Shown here piece by piece: positions 20,013-28,557 of a stretch of DNA of 64,000 nt. The position numbers were made by a program, and so were the translations under genes. The notes under the pieces are model-generated. The model was not told the DNA's origin. It saw only the letters and a list, made by a program, of their open reading frames with translations, and did not search any database. How positions within the stretch are numbered: the first letter of the stretch is position 1; every line of letters begins with the position of its first letter. Source of the stretch: Carnobacterium mobile DSM 4848 (GTDB taxonomy: Bacteria; Bacillota; Bacilli; Lactobacillales; Carnobacteriaceae); NCBI RefSeq assembly GCF_000744825.1, contig NZ_JQMR01000001.1, positions 2,465,501-2,529,500 on the forward strand, read 5' to 3'.

Positions 20013-20061
20013 TAAGAAAGGTAACGCTACATTTTTTCCTCAGAAAAAAATAAATTTGCTA

Positions 20062-20090
20062 TTGCTTAAATTGTCAGAATATTCTATACT
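20062..20090 (+). promoter_or_regulatory. liv operon promoter with CodY-like box
   Basis: TTGCTT (20062-20067), 17-bp spacer, TATACT (20085-20090). AATTGTCAGAATATT at 20069-20083 matches the CodY box AATTTTCWGAAAATT at 13 of 15 positions and lies in the spacer. CodY commonly represses branched-chain amino-acid uptake genes in this group. Confidence 0.68.
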
Positions 20091-20186
20091 ATTAAACATC
20101 TAGTTAAATCTTATCTTATTTTAATAAATATATCATCCGTTTCTAAGGTTAAAAATAAAGAAAGCAGCAAATGAGGAGGAAAACAA

Positions 20187-21335
20187 ATGAAAAAATTAGT
20201 TGTCGGGTTAGCAGCTCTAGCAGTATTCGCTACGGCGTGCGGAGCTAAAGGAAATGCGGATGATGCAGACACCATTAAAATTGGTGGGAACTTTGAACTG
20301 ACTGGTCCAGTATCAGCTTATGGGACAGCAGAATCGAATGGAGCAAAGCTGGCAATCAAAGAAATCAATGAAGCTGGCGGAGTTTTGGAGAAACAATTAA
20401 AGTATGTCGAATTAGACAATAAATCTGATACAACTGAATCAGCTAGTATCGCAACGAAACTGGCTACACAAGAAAAAGTTTCGGTCATCGTTGGACCAGC
20501 TACCAGCGGTACAACAAAATCAGCTACTCCATCAGTAACGAGAGCTAAAGTTGCTATGATCACACCTTCTGGGACAGATGATAGTTTAACGTTAGATGAC
20601 CAAGGAAAAGTTCAGCCTTACGTTTTCCGAACAGGTTTCCAAGACTCTTTCCAAGGAGTGGCATTGGCAGACTTTGCTACGGATCACTTAGACTCTAAGA
20701 AAGCTGTGATTATCGGAGACAGCTCCAGCGACTATGCAATTGGATTAACTAAAGCTTTCAAGGACTCTTATGAAGGTGAAATTGTGGCTGATGAAAACTT
20801 TACAGCGGATGATACAGATTTTAATGCTATTTTAACTCGAATCAAAGGCAAAGATTTTGATGTCATCTATATGCCTGCTTACTATGAACAAGCTGGTTTG
20901 ATTATTAAACAAGCGCGCGAAATGGGAATTGAACAGCCAATCTTAGGAGCAGACGGATTTAGTAACCAGGCCTTGCTTGATTTAGCCGGTGAAGAGAATG
21001 TTTCAAATGTTTATTATTCTGCTCATTTCTCTTTGAACAATGAAGAAAAAAATATTCAAGACTTTATTAAAGCTTATAAAGAAGAATACAAAACAGAGCC
21101 GGATGCATTTTCAGCATTAGCGTATGATTCTGTTTACTTGGCAAAACAAGGAATCGTAGAAGCAGACAGCAGCGACCCTGAAGAAGTGGCTAAAGCACTC
21201 GAAAAAATCACTGATTTCCAAGGAGTTACCGGTAATTTCTCAATTGATGAAAATCACAATCCAGTTAAATCCGTCTTTGTTATTGAATTGCAAAAAGGAG
21301 AAGAAGCTGGTGGAACAGAAGTAGCGCCAAAATAA
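20187..21335 (+). CDS. livJ: Branched-chain amino-acid ABC transporter, substrate-binding lipoprotein
   Basis: A 382-residue protein with a lipoprotein signal (MKKLVVGLAALAVFATACG, Cys 18) and a periplasmic-binding fold of the Leu/Ile/Val-binding type: IKIGGNFELTGPVSAYGTAE, then IVGPATSGTTKSATP and VIIGDSSSDYAIGL. It captures branched-chain amino acids outside the membrane and delivers them to LivHM. GAGGAGG precedes the ATG. It is first in the livJHMGF operon; a hairpin after its stop may make the livJ part of the mRNA more stable. Confidence 0.92.
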   Translation: MKKLVVGLAALAVFATACGAKGNADDADTIKIGGNFELTGPVSAYGTAESNGAKLAIKEINEAGGVLEKQLKYVELDNKSDTTESASIATKLATQEKVSVIVGPATSGTTKSATPSVTRAKVAMITPSGTDDSLTLDDQGKVQPYVFRTGFQDSFQGVALADFATDHLDSKKAVIIGDSSSDYAIGLTKAFKDSYEGEIVADENFTADDTDFNAILTRIKGKDFDVIYMPAYYEQAGLIIKQAREMGIEQPILGADGFSNQALLDLAGEENVSNVYYSAHFSLNNEEKNIQDFIKAYKEEYKTEPDAFSALAYDSVYLAKQGIVEADSSDPEEVAKALEKITDFQGVTGNFSIDENHNPVKSVFVIELQKGEEAGGTEVAPK

Positions 21336-21347
21336 TACAAGATCAAA

Positions 21348-21383
21348 AAAAGAGGTGCGGAGCTGATCGTAGCTTTGTGCCTC
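21348..21383 (+). promoter_or_regulatory. Intercistronic hairpin between livJ and livH
   Basis: AAGAGG (21348-21353) pairs with CCTCTT (21378-21383), inner AGCT/AGCT. There is no T run, so it is not a typical terminator; it may stabilise the upstream mRNA and help overproduce the binding protein relative to the permease. Confidence 0.5.
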
Positions 21384-21411
21384 TTAACATTTATCAGAAA
21401 AGAGGAGCCTT

Positions 21412-22290
21412 ATGGAGAACTTTATTCAACAACTCATTAATGGGCTTTCATTAGGAAGCATTTATGCACTAATTGCTCTAGGGTATACAATGGTTTACGG
21501 CATTATTAAATTAATCAACTTTGCCCATGGAGAAATCTATATGGTGGGTGCTTTCATTGGCTACACAACAATTAATGTTTTTCATTTAGGATTGATTCCT
21601 TCATTGATTATTTCTATGTTGCTTTGTGCAGCATTAGGAGCCCTTATTGAACGAATTGCTTATAAACCCTTACGGAATGCAACACGAGTCGCAGCTTTGA
21701 TCACAGCGATCGGCGTTTCCTTTTTATTGCAGAATGGCATGATTTACCTAGTGGGGCCTCAAGTCAGAGCTTTCCCGCAAGTCATTACAAAAAAGGTATA
21801 CAGTTTGGGCTCGATTCAAGTTAATCAAACACAAATCACTATTTTCGCGACCACGGTTATTCTCATGCTGGCACTTCAATTTATTGTTAAAAAAACAAAG
21901 ATGGGAAAAGCTATGCGGGCAGTCAGTACAGATGCCGATGCTGCACGTTTAATGGGAATCAACGTTGATAATGTTATTTCCTTTACCTTTATTCTTGGAT
22001 CCGCATTAGCCGGGGCTGCTGGTGTACTAGTCGGAATGTATTACAACTCGATTGATCCAATGATGGGAGTGGCACCTGGTCTAAAAGCATTTATTGCAGC
22101 CGTTTTAGGTGGGATTGGGATTATCCCAGGCGCATTATTTGGCGGATTTACGATTGGAATTGTTGAAACCTTGATCAGCGGATATGGCAGTTCGCTAGTT
22201 AAAGATGCGATTGTGTATTTGATTTTGATTGTGATTTTGATCGTGAAACCAACTGGACTATTAGGTAAAAATACGAAAGAGAAAGTGTAG
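21412..22290 (+). CDS. livH: Branched-chain amino-acid ABC permease LivH
   Basis: A 292-residue membrane protein of the LivH family. LSLGSIYALIALGYTMVYGIIKLINFAHGE at the N-terminus is the family signature, and GLKAFIAAVLGGIGIIPGALFGG near residue 225 is the conserved coupling region to the ATPases. It forms the channel with LivM in the membrane. AGAGGAGCC precedes the ATG. Confidence 0.93.
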   Translation: MENFIQQLINGLSLGSIYALIALGYTMVYGIIKLINFAHGEIYMVGAFIGYTTINVFHLGLIPSLIISMLLCAALGALIERIAYKPLRNATRVAALITAIGVSFLLQNGMIYLVGPQVRAFPQVITKKVYSLGSIQVNQTQITIFATTVILMLALQFIVKKTKMGKAMRAVSTDADAARLMGINVDNVISFTFILGSALAGAAGVLVGMYYNSIDPMMGVAPGLKAFIAAVLGGIGIIPGALFGGFTIGIVETLISGYGSSLVKDAIVYLILIVILIVKPTGLLGKNTKEKV

Positions 22291-22299
22291 GTGATAGAA

Positions 22300-23283
22300 A
22301 TGAAGCAATTTAATAAGACAAATCTTGGCTGGCTCATTTTTATTGCGGTCGCCTTCCTCTTAATCCAATTCGGTGTTTCGTCTGGTTTAATTGATGCTTT
22401 TTACGAAATCACGTTAATGACGATTTTAATCAATATTATTTTGGCAACCGGGTTAAATTTAATCATCGGATTTTCAGGGCAATTTTCTTTAGGGCATGCC
22501 GGCTTTATGGCGATTGGTGCTTATTGTACCGGGATCATGACAATCAAACTGCCGACCATTGTCGGTTTGCTTGCTGGTCTTTTATTGGGCATCATCGTGG
22601 CGAGTGTAGTGGCTCTAATTGTTGGGATACCAACCTTACGTTTAAAAGGCGATTATTTAGCTATAGCTACTTTGGGAGTGGCGGAAATCATTCGAATCGC
22701 GATTCTAAATATGGGCAGTTTGACAAATGGCGCTGCTGGTTTAAGCGGGATTCCTTATTTAACCACATGGCAATTGGCGTTTATTTTTGTAGTTGTGTCT
22801 TTAATCGTTATTGTAAATTACATTAAAAGCAGCGCAGGTCGTGCAACCGTTGCGATTCGTGAAGACGAGATCGCAGCTGAATCGATGGGGATCAACACAA
22901 CTAAATTCAAAACCATTGCTTTTGTGATTGGTGCAGCTACAGCAGCAGTCGCCGGAGGACTTCATGCTTCTTATTTTAGTGTCATCCGTCCCGCTGATTT
23001 TACCTTTATGAAATCCATCGATATCTTGATTATTGTGGTATTCGGCGGATTGGGCAGTGTGACAGGGAGTGTCGTGGCTGCAATCGTTCTAGGCATCATC
23101 AATGTCTTTTTACAGCCTTTTGGACAGTTGCGCATGATTCTTTACTCGGTCGCTTTAATTGCCATTATGATTTTTAAGCCGTCTGGTTTATTTGGTTCCA
23201 AAGAATTTACCATTTCAGACTTATTGAACCGCAAAAAGAAAGCAACGTCTAAAACTCCTAAGCAAAAGGAGGAAGTGAAATGA
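22300..23283 (+). CDS. livM: Branched-chain amino-acid ABC permease LivM
   Basis: A 327-residue membrane protein; LATGLNLIIGFSGQFSLGHAGFMAIGAY and the coupling segment ADFTFMKSIDILIIVVFGGLGSVTGS are diagnostic for LivM. The ATG at 22300 is preferred to the GTG at 22291, because AGGTGATAG lies in proper distance to it. The stop overlaps the livG start by four bases (ATGA). Confidence 0.93.
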   Translation: MKQFNKTNLGWLIFIAVAFLLIQFGVSSGLIDAFYEITLMTILINIILATGLNLIIGFSGQFSLGHAGFMAIGAYCTGIMTIKLPTIVGLLAGLLLGIIVASVVALIVGIPTLRLKGDYLAIATLGVAEIIRIAILNMGSLTNGAAGLSGIPYLTTWQLAFIFVVVSLIVIVNYIKSSAGRATVAIREDEIAAESMGINTTKFKTIAFVIGAATAAVAGGLHASYFSVIRPADFTFMKSIDILIIVVFGGLGSVTGSVVAAIVLGIINVFLQPFGQLRMILYSVALIAIMIFKPSGLFGSKEFTISDLLNRKKKATSKTPKQKEEVK

Positions 23284-24053
23284 GTTTATTGGAAGTAAAA
23301 AAATTAACTAAAAACTTTGGCGGATTAGCAGCTGTTTCAATGGTATCCATGGAACTGGGCGATAATGAGCTAGTCGGATTGATTGGACCTAACGGAGCAG
23401 GCAAAACGACTTTGTTTAATTTATTGACCGGTGTTTACGAGCCGACTGAAGGCAGCATTGAGTTAACAGCTAATAGCAAAACAGAATCTTTAGTGGGTAA
23501 AAAAACGTATACGATTACCGATATGGGCTTAGGGAGAACGTTTCAAAATATTCGGTTGTTTAAAGATTTGACCGTATTAGATAATGTCTTGATTGCGATG
23601 CACGCTAAAAACAAAGTTGGCACAATCGCTGCTCTATTTCGCACGCCTGCTTTTTATGCATCGGAAGAAACCCTGAAAGCAGAAGCTGTTAAACTGTTGC
23701 AGATTTTCAATATGGATACAAAAGTATCGGAGCTCGCCAAAAATTTGCCTTACGGGGAGCAAAGACGTCTGGAGATTGTTCGGGCATTGGCCACGAAACC
23801 AAAGATTTTATTTTTAGATGAACCGGCTGCGGGCATGAACCCACAAGAAACAGCCGACTTAACAGCTTTGATTCGTCAAATTCAAAAAGATTTCAACATC
23901 ACTATTTTGTTGATTGAACACGATATGTCTTTAGTGATGAACGTATGCGAACGTATTTATGTTTTAGAGTATGGGCGGATGATCGCACATGGAACACCCA
24001 ATGAAATCAAAAACAATAAAGCAGTTATCAAAGCTTATTTAGGTGGTGATTAG
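23280..24053 (+). CDS. livG: Branched-chain amino-acid ABC ATPase LivG
   Basis: A 257-residue ATPase. Walker A GPNGAGKTTLFN, Q-loop region GRTFQNIRLF, signature LPYGEQRRLEIVRALA and Walker B ILFLDEPAAGMNP, followed by the H-loop IEHDMSLV. It energises the LivHM channel from the cytoplasmic side with LivF. Overlaps livM by four bases and lies two bases before livF. Confidence 0.94.
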   Translation: MSLLEVKKLTKNFGGLAAVSMVSMELGDNELVGLIGPNGAGKTTLFNLLTGVYEPTEGSIELTANSKTESLVGKKTYTITDMGLGRTFQNIRLFKDLTVLDNVLIAMHAKNKVGTIAALFRTPAFYASEETLKAEAVKLLQIFNMDTKVSELAKNLPYGEQRRLEIVRALATKPKILFLDEPAAGMNPQETADLTALIRQIQKDFNITILLIEHDMSLVMNVCERIYVLEYGRMIAHGTPNEIKNNKAVIKAYLGGD

Positions 24054-24055
24054 GT

Positions 24056-24760
24056 ATGTTACACGTAAACCAACTGACGATTCATTATGGCGTTATTCAA
24101 GCTACTAAAGAAGTGAGTTTTGAAGTCAATGAAGGAGAGATTGTTTCATTGATCGGAGCCAATGGAGCGGGTAAATCAACGATTCTTAAAGCGATTTCCG
24201 GATTGCATCGCCCAACCTCAGGAGAAATTCTGTATAAAGGCCAACCGATCCAAAAAGAAACCACTAAAAAAATCGTTGAATTGGGTATCTCACAAGTTCC
24301 AGAAGGTCGACATGTTTTCGGCGGAATGAGTGTTTTAGAAAATTTGGAGATGGGAGCGTATCTGCGCAAAGACAAAAGCGAGATCCAAAAGGATTTGGCA
24401 ATGGTTTTTGATCGTTTCCCCGTTTTAGGAGAACGCAAAAAGCAGGATACGGCTACTTTATCCGGCGGCGAACAACAGATGGTAGCGATGGGGCGGGCTT
24501 TAATGTCACGGCCGAAGTTGCTGCTGCTGGATGAGCCTTCAATGGGATTGGCGCCGATTTTTATCAAAGAAATTTTTAATATCATTAAAATGATCAATGA
24601 GCAAGGCACTACCATTTTACTGATTGAACAAAATGCTAAAGTAGCCTTGGAAATAGCAGATCGTGGCTATGTTTTAGAAACCGGAAAAATGGTCCAATCG
24701 GGTACAGGACAAGAATTGTTAGCCAGTGATGAAGTTCAAAAAGCTTACTTAGGAGGGTAA
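24056..24760 (+). CDS. livF: Branched-chain amino-acid ABC ATPase LivF
   Basis: A 234-residue ATPase, the second nucleotide-binding subunit. Walker A GANGAGKSTILK, QVPEGRHVFGGMSVLENL (LivF-specific), signature LSGGEQQMVAMGRALM and Walker B LLLLDEPSMGLAP are complete. Position and motifs leave little doubt. Confidence 0.94.
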   Translation: MLHVNQLTIHYGVIQATKEVSFEVNEGEIVSLIGANGAGKSTILKAISGLHRPTSGEILYKGQPIQKETTKKIVELGISQVPEGRHVFGGMSVLENLEMGAYLRKDKSEIQKDLAMVFDRFPVLGERKKQDTATLSGGEQQMVAMGRALMSRPKLLLLDEPSMGLAPIFIKEIFNIIKMINEQGTTILLIEQNAKVALEIADRGYVLETGKMVQSGTGQELLASDEVQKAYLGG

Positions 24761-24765
24761 AAAGG

Positions 24766-25422
24766 ATGAATGTACAAAATTATATGACTGCAGAAGTCGT
24801 AACAGTTCCTGAAGATACGAAAGTTCTTGAAGCACTCGACATTATGAAAGAACGCAATTTTCATCGGTTGCCAGTCGTTAGAAATGGACGGATGGTAGGG
24901 TTGATAACGGAAGAGATCATTCAGGAAAACTCACCCTCAACTGCGACAAGTCTAAGTATTCATGAATTGAATTATTTGTTAACTAAAACGACTGTCGGCG
25001 ATATCATGCATAAAACAGTGGTAACGATCAGTGCAACGGATTTGCTCGAAGAAGCAGCAGTTAGAATGCTGGAAGACGAGGTCGGTGCTTTGCCAGTTGT
25101 AGAAGATGAAGATAAAGTAATTGGAATCATCACAGATAAAGACCTTTTTAGAGCTTTTATTGACGTTATGGGGTACAACAACAAAGGCAGTCGGATCGTT
25201 ATCGACATTCCAGAGGATCATTCGGGAATATTAGAAGACATTACCAATATTTTGGCAGCAGATAATATCAGTATCAATCAAATCGCTGTTTACCGACAAA
25301 AAGAAGTCACTCAAGTCGTTATTCAAATGGATAGTCTTCAATTAGAAGAAATCAAAGAAATTTTAACCACAGAAGGGTATACAATCAGTTCAGCAATCTC
25401 TAAAGAACCTAAAAACAACTAG
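24766..25422 (+). CDS. CBS-pair and ACT domain protein (AcuB-like)
   Basis: A 218-residue protein: two CBS domains (about 3-60 and 75-135, with the repeated pattern RLPVVRNGRMVGLIT and ALPVVEDEDKVIGIIT), then an ACT domain (about 142-210: SRIVIDIPEDHSGILEDITNI). CBS pairs bind adenine nucleotides and ACT domains bind amino acids, so as the last gene of a CodY-linked amino-acid transporter operon it may sense amino-acid or energy state; this is inference. It is similar in plan to B. subtilis AcuB. AGGAGGG precedes the ATG and the livF stop is five bases upstream. Confidence 0.82.
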   Translation: MNVQNYMTAEVVTVPEDTKVLEALDIMKERNFHRLPVVRNGRMVGLITEEIIQENSPSTATSLSIHELNYLLTKTTVGDIMHKTVVTISATDLLEEAAVRMLEDEVGALPVVEDEDKVIGIITDKDLFRAFIDVMGYNNKGSRIVIDIPEDHSGILEDITNILAADNISINQIAVYRQKEVTQVVIQMDSLQLEEIKEILTTEGYTISSAISKEPKNN

Positions 25423-25450
25423 AATGGGACATTGCGCCCATTCTTTTTTT
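25421..25450 (+). terminator. Terminator of the liv operon
   Basis: AGAATGGG (25421-25428) with CCCATTCT (25437-25444) and a run of T; it starts at the stop codon of the CBS-ACT gene. Confidence 0.92.
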
Positions 25451-25490
25451 GCTGAGTAGTGTATAATAATTTTTTCTGCATTCAATGTCT

Positions 25491-25730
25491 AGCGGGACAA
25501 GTCTGCCTCTCGGAAATTAGATAAATAAAGGGCCTAAAGTCTCGCTACGCGAGCTTTATACTAGTCGACGTAACCAGCTAAAGCTGGAAGTCTCCTAGCA
25601 ATTGCGCTCTATGATGCTCATTTGCCATGGCTCTTGCCATTTTAATGGCTTAGAGACATGGTACACTTGAGCTTTGCTCACAGTGATACTTTCCTAAATT
25701 TCTTTCGAGTCATGGCGGACTTGTCCCGCT
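25491..25730. repeat. MITE-like element, copy 1 (240 bp, inverted ends)
   Basis: The left end AGCGGGACAAGTCTGCC (25491-25507) is the near-perfect inverse of the right end GGCGGACTTGTCCCGCT (25714-25730); the similarity goes on inward (CTCGGAAATTAG versus CTAAATTTCTTTCGAG). Internal hairpins include CTCGCTACGCGAG and CCAGCTAAAGCTGG. A second copy lies at 47156-47337. No coding frame. Homology between copies extends some 20 bases further left (TGCATTCNATGTCT). Confidence 0.8.
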
Positions 25731-25843
25731 TTTCTTGTTTTCTTAAAGAAATCATAATCAGGCTTAAGTAGGAGACAAAGGGAAATGAATTAGTGTAAAA
25801 TGAAAAGTGAAAACATCAGAAGAAAATGGGGGTTAGCAAAAAA

Positions 25844-26821
25844 ATGAATAAACTAAAAAAAATAGGCATCACGACCATTGCTGCAGCTAGTTTTATTGGA
25901 GCTTCAATCAGTATGATTCCTGCTGTTGCTTTTGCTGCATCAGACGGAATCGATACAACGGTGATTGATGAAAAATGGGGTAAACCAACATTTGTATATG
26001 GTGGCGGACTATCCGACAGCCAAATCAAAGAAACCGAAAAATTATTAGGTATTGAGGAGCCTGAAAATGTTGCGAGTGTTGCTGTGACTGGCTCTGATTT
26101 GGTGAATTACTTAAAAGAAGGTTCAGGAAATACCGCAAATATGATTTCATCGGTTCTGGTGCAAAAAGAAGGTTCCGGCAAAGGGGTAGAGGTTACGATT
26201 GAGACTCCTGAGAACATTACACAAATTACGCAAGATCAGTATGCGAATGCAGCTATTACGGCTGGAGTAAATGACGCAAAAATAATGGTTGCCAGTGTCA
26301 GTAAAGTAACAGGAGAAAGTGCCTTAACCGGTATTTACAAAGCTTTTGATGTTAACGGTGAAGACTTGGATCAAGATCGAATGGAAATTGCTCAAAAAGA
26401 ACTGGAAACAACTAATGATATTGCACAAGAAAATGCTGAAAAGTCTGATTTTGATTCTGCCAAATTCGATCAAGCGATCATTGAAATCAAACAAGCTTTG
26501 GCAGATTTAAAAGAACAACAAGGCAAACTGGCAACGAAAGAAGATATTGAACAAATCATCAACGATGCATTAAAGAACAACCAATTAGAAAATGTGGTCA
26601 CACAAGACCAAATTGATCAATTAATGGCTTTATTTGAAAAATACCAACAAACTAGTGCGATTGACTCAGCAGAAGTGAAAGAACAGCTGAAACAGTTATC
26701 AGATACTGTCCAATCAAAATTTGGTGACGCACTTCAACAAGCAAAAGACAGCGGTGTACTAGACAAAGTCGGAGATTTCTTCCGTCAAATCTGGGAAGCC
26801 ATTGTAGGCCTATTTAATTAA
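25844..26821 (+). CDS. Secreted DUF1002 protein
   Basis: A protein of about 325 residues with a signal peptide (to about AVAFAASDG) and a DUF1002 core like B. subtilis YpuA: GIDTTVIDEKWGKPTFVYG, LLGIEEPENV, and ANAAITAGVNDAKIMVASVSKVTGESALTGIYKA. The C-terminal half (200-310) is a long helical, Gln/Lys/Glu-rich region that probably forms a coiled coil, ending in a short hydrophobic patch (FFRQIWEAIVGLF). Its function is unknown; it is likely surface-exposed or released. I take the ATG at 25844; ATG 25826 is in frame but has a weaker site. Confidence 0.82.
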   Translation: MNKLKKIGITTIAAASFIGASISMIPAVAFAASDGIDTTVIDEKWGKPTFVYGGGLSDSQIKETEKLLGIEEPENVASVAVTGSDLVNYLKEGSGNTANMISSVLVQKEGSGKGVEVTIETPENITQITQDQYANAAITAGVNDAKIMVASVSKVTGESALTGIYKAFDVNGEDLDQDRMEIAQKELETTNDIAQENAEKSDFDSAKFDQAIIEIKQALADLKEQQGKLATKEDIEQIINDALKNNQLENVVTQDQIDQLMALFEKYQQTSAIDSAEVKEQLKQLSDTVQSKFGDALQQAKDSGVLDKVGDFFRQIWEAIVGLFN

Positions 26822-26852
26822 GTAAAAAATAAAGTAATAGCTTAGAAAACGT

Positions 26853-26903
26853 GCAAGAAAATTTGAAGCGGATAATCAATTTCAAATTTTCTTGCTTTTT
26901 TTT
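26853..26903 (+). terminator. Terminator after the DUF1002 gene
   Basis: GCAAGAAAATTTGAA with TTCAAATTTTCTTGC and eight T. Strong. Confidence 0.92.
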
Positions 26904-26973
26904 CATAAATACAGCTTATTTAACAAAAACTAGTGCCGTTATGAACTAACCTTTACGAATATGGAATTAAGTT

Positions 26974-27002
26974 TTGATAAACTTGCCTTTCCATAGTAAA
27001 CT
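26974..27002 (+). promoter_or_regulatory. Predicted promoter of dsdA-ridA
   Basis: TTGATA (26974-26979), 17-bp spacer, TAAACT (26997-27002), leaving a leader of about 140 bases before dsdA. No riboswitch or T-box is recognised in the leader. Confidence 0.5.
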
Positions 27003-27147
27003 GTAGGGGCAGGCTATATTCTCGTCGTTAAGTACTTTCAAAGCAGTAAAAAGCACGGTAGAGATAAGGCAAGCTAGTTGGGCTTTTCCTTTCAAACAAA
27101 GAGACAGCTGATTTTATGCTTAGTTTTAAATTAGAAAAGGAGATTTA

Positions 27148-28521
27148 ATGATGAGTAGGAACATAGTAAGGGGCAAAACGATTGCTGATTGGCAAGAACA
27201 AGTGCCTTTATTAAAAGACATTCAAGCAACAAAAGAAGTTTTTTGGATCAATCCGAATAAAGAAAATTTTCAAACAGCTTCGGAAAAAGCGATGTTTTCA
27301 AAAAAAGATGTAGATGAAGCAGAGGCGCGTTTAGCCCGTTTTGCAGCATACTTAGCAGTTGAATTTCCAGAAACACGCCCAACTAATGGGATAATCGAAT
27401 CGCCGATTACTGAAATTTCCAATATGAAAACATACCTTGAAGAAACATACCATGAAACGATAAAAGGAAATCTATGGTTAAAACGCGATGATTTATTGCC
27501 GATAGCCGGAACGATCAAAGCTCGAGGCGCTATTTATGAAGTACTAAAACATGCGGAAGACTTAGCTTTAGAACATGGGCTTCTTACATCTATTGAAGAA
27601 AACTATGCTGTATTTGCAAGTGAAAAGTTCCGAGCGTTCTTTTCTAATTATAAAATTACAGTAGGTACAACCGGTAATTTGGGGATTAGTGTAGGTGTCG
27701 TAGGTGCAAAGCTTGGTTTTGAAGTCATTGTTCATATGTCCGTAGAAGCCAAACAATGGAAAAAGGATTATTTGCGCAGCCAAGGAGTTGTTGTGATTGA
27801 GCATGCCTCTGATTTTACAAAAGCTGTCACTAAAGGCCGCCAAGAATCTGACTTAGATCCAATGAGTTATTTTGTGGATGATGAGCATTCTGAAGATCTT
27901 TTTCTAGGTTATACAGTAGCTGCTAATCGCTTAAAAGGTCAATTAAAAGAAAAAAATATCTTAGTGGATGCAGACCATCCTTTATTTGTTTATTTACCAT
28001 GTGGCATCGGTGGTTCGCCAGGCGGGATCACATTTGGCTTAAAGCAAATTTATGGCGACAATGTTCATTGCTTCTTTGCAGAACCAACGCATGTTCCTTC
28101 TATGCTGGTCGGTCTGTTGACAGGCGAGTACGATGGCGTGACGGTCAAAGACTTTGGTTTAGATGGGTTAACAGTGGCAGATGGGTTAGCGGTACCGCGT
28201 ACTTCAGGCTTTGTAGCTAAAGTATTAGAAGATTTCTTTAGCGGCTCCTATACAATAGACGATCATCAAACCTATGAACTACTAAGTACTTTGATCGATC
28301 AAGAAGAAATCTATTTAGAGCCGGCAGCATTAGCAGGTGTACCTGGTTCTGTCCGTCTTTTTCAATCTGCTGCAGGGAAGAAGTACCTTCAAGACCATCA
28401 CTTGGCTGACAAAATGGACCAAGCCACTCATATTGCTTGGGCAACTGGCGGAAGTATGGTTCCTAAAGAAGACATGGATCTTTTTTATCAACAAGGTCAA
28501 AAAACTGAAAAAGTAGTTTAA
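27148..28521 (+). CDS. dsdA: D-serine dehydratase (D-serine ammonia-lyase)
   Basis: A fold-type II PLP enzyme of 457 residues. AGTIKARGAIYEV carries the PLP lysine at about residue 124 (E. coli Lys118); TVGTTGNLGISVG and the glycine-rich YLPCGIGGSPGG bind the cofactor phosphate. It turns D-serine into pyruvate and ammonia through 2-aminoacrylate. No DsdX/DsdC transporter or regulator is adjacent. ridA follows at 36 bases, which fits because the 2-aminoacrylate intermediate is the RidA substrate. AAAGGAG precedes the ATG pair; 27151 is an equally possible start. Confidence 0.92.
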   Translation: MMSRNIVRGKTIADWQEQVPLLKDIQATKEVFWINPNKENFQTASEKAMFSKKDVDEAEARLARFAAYLAVEFPETRPTNGIIESPITEISNMKTYLEETYHETIKGNLWLKRDDLLPIAGTIKARGAIYEVLKHAEDLALEHGLLTSIEENYAVFASEKFRAFFSNYKITVGTTGNLGISVGVVGAKLGFEVIVHMSVEAKQWKKDYLRSQGVVVIEHASDFTKAVTKGRQESDLDPMSYFVDDEHSEDLFLGYTVAANRLKGQLKEKNILVDADHPLFVYLPCGIGGSPGGITFGLKQIYGDNVHCFFAEPTHVPSMLVGLLTGEYDGVTVKDFGLDGLTVADGLAVPRTSGFVAKVLEDFFSGSYTIDDHQTYELLSTLIDQEEIYLEPAALAGVPGSVRLFQSAAGKKYLQDHHLADKMDQATHIAWATGGSMVPKEDMDLFYQQGQKTEKVV

Positions 28522-28557
28522 TAATAAAATACAAAAATCGTTATAGGGGGAATAGGA

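Noticed and set aside
24097-24615. 172-residue minus-strand frame
   Set aside because: Antisense to livF; all ABC motifs are on the plus strand.
25491-25730. tRNA cluster or rRNA piece
   Set aside because: The hairpin-rich stretch has no cloverleaf or rRNA core; inverted ends and a second copy identify it as a repeat element.
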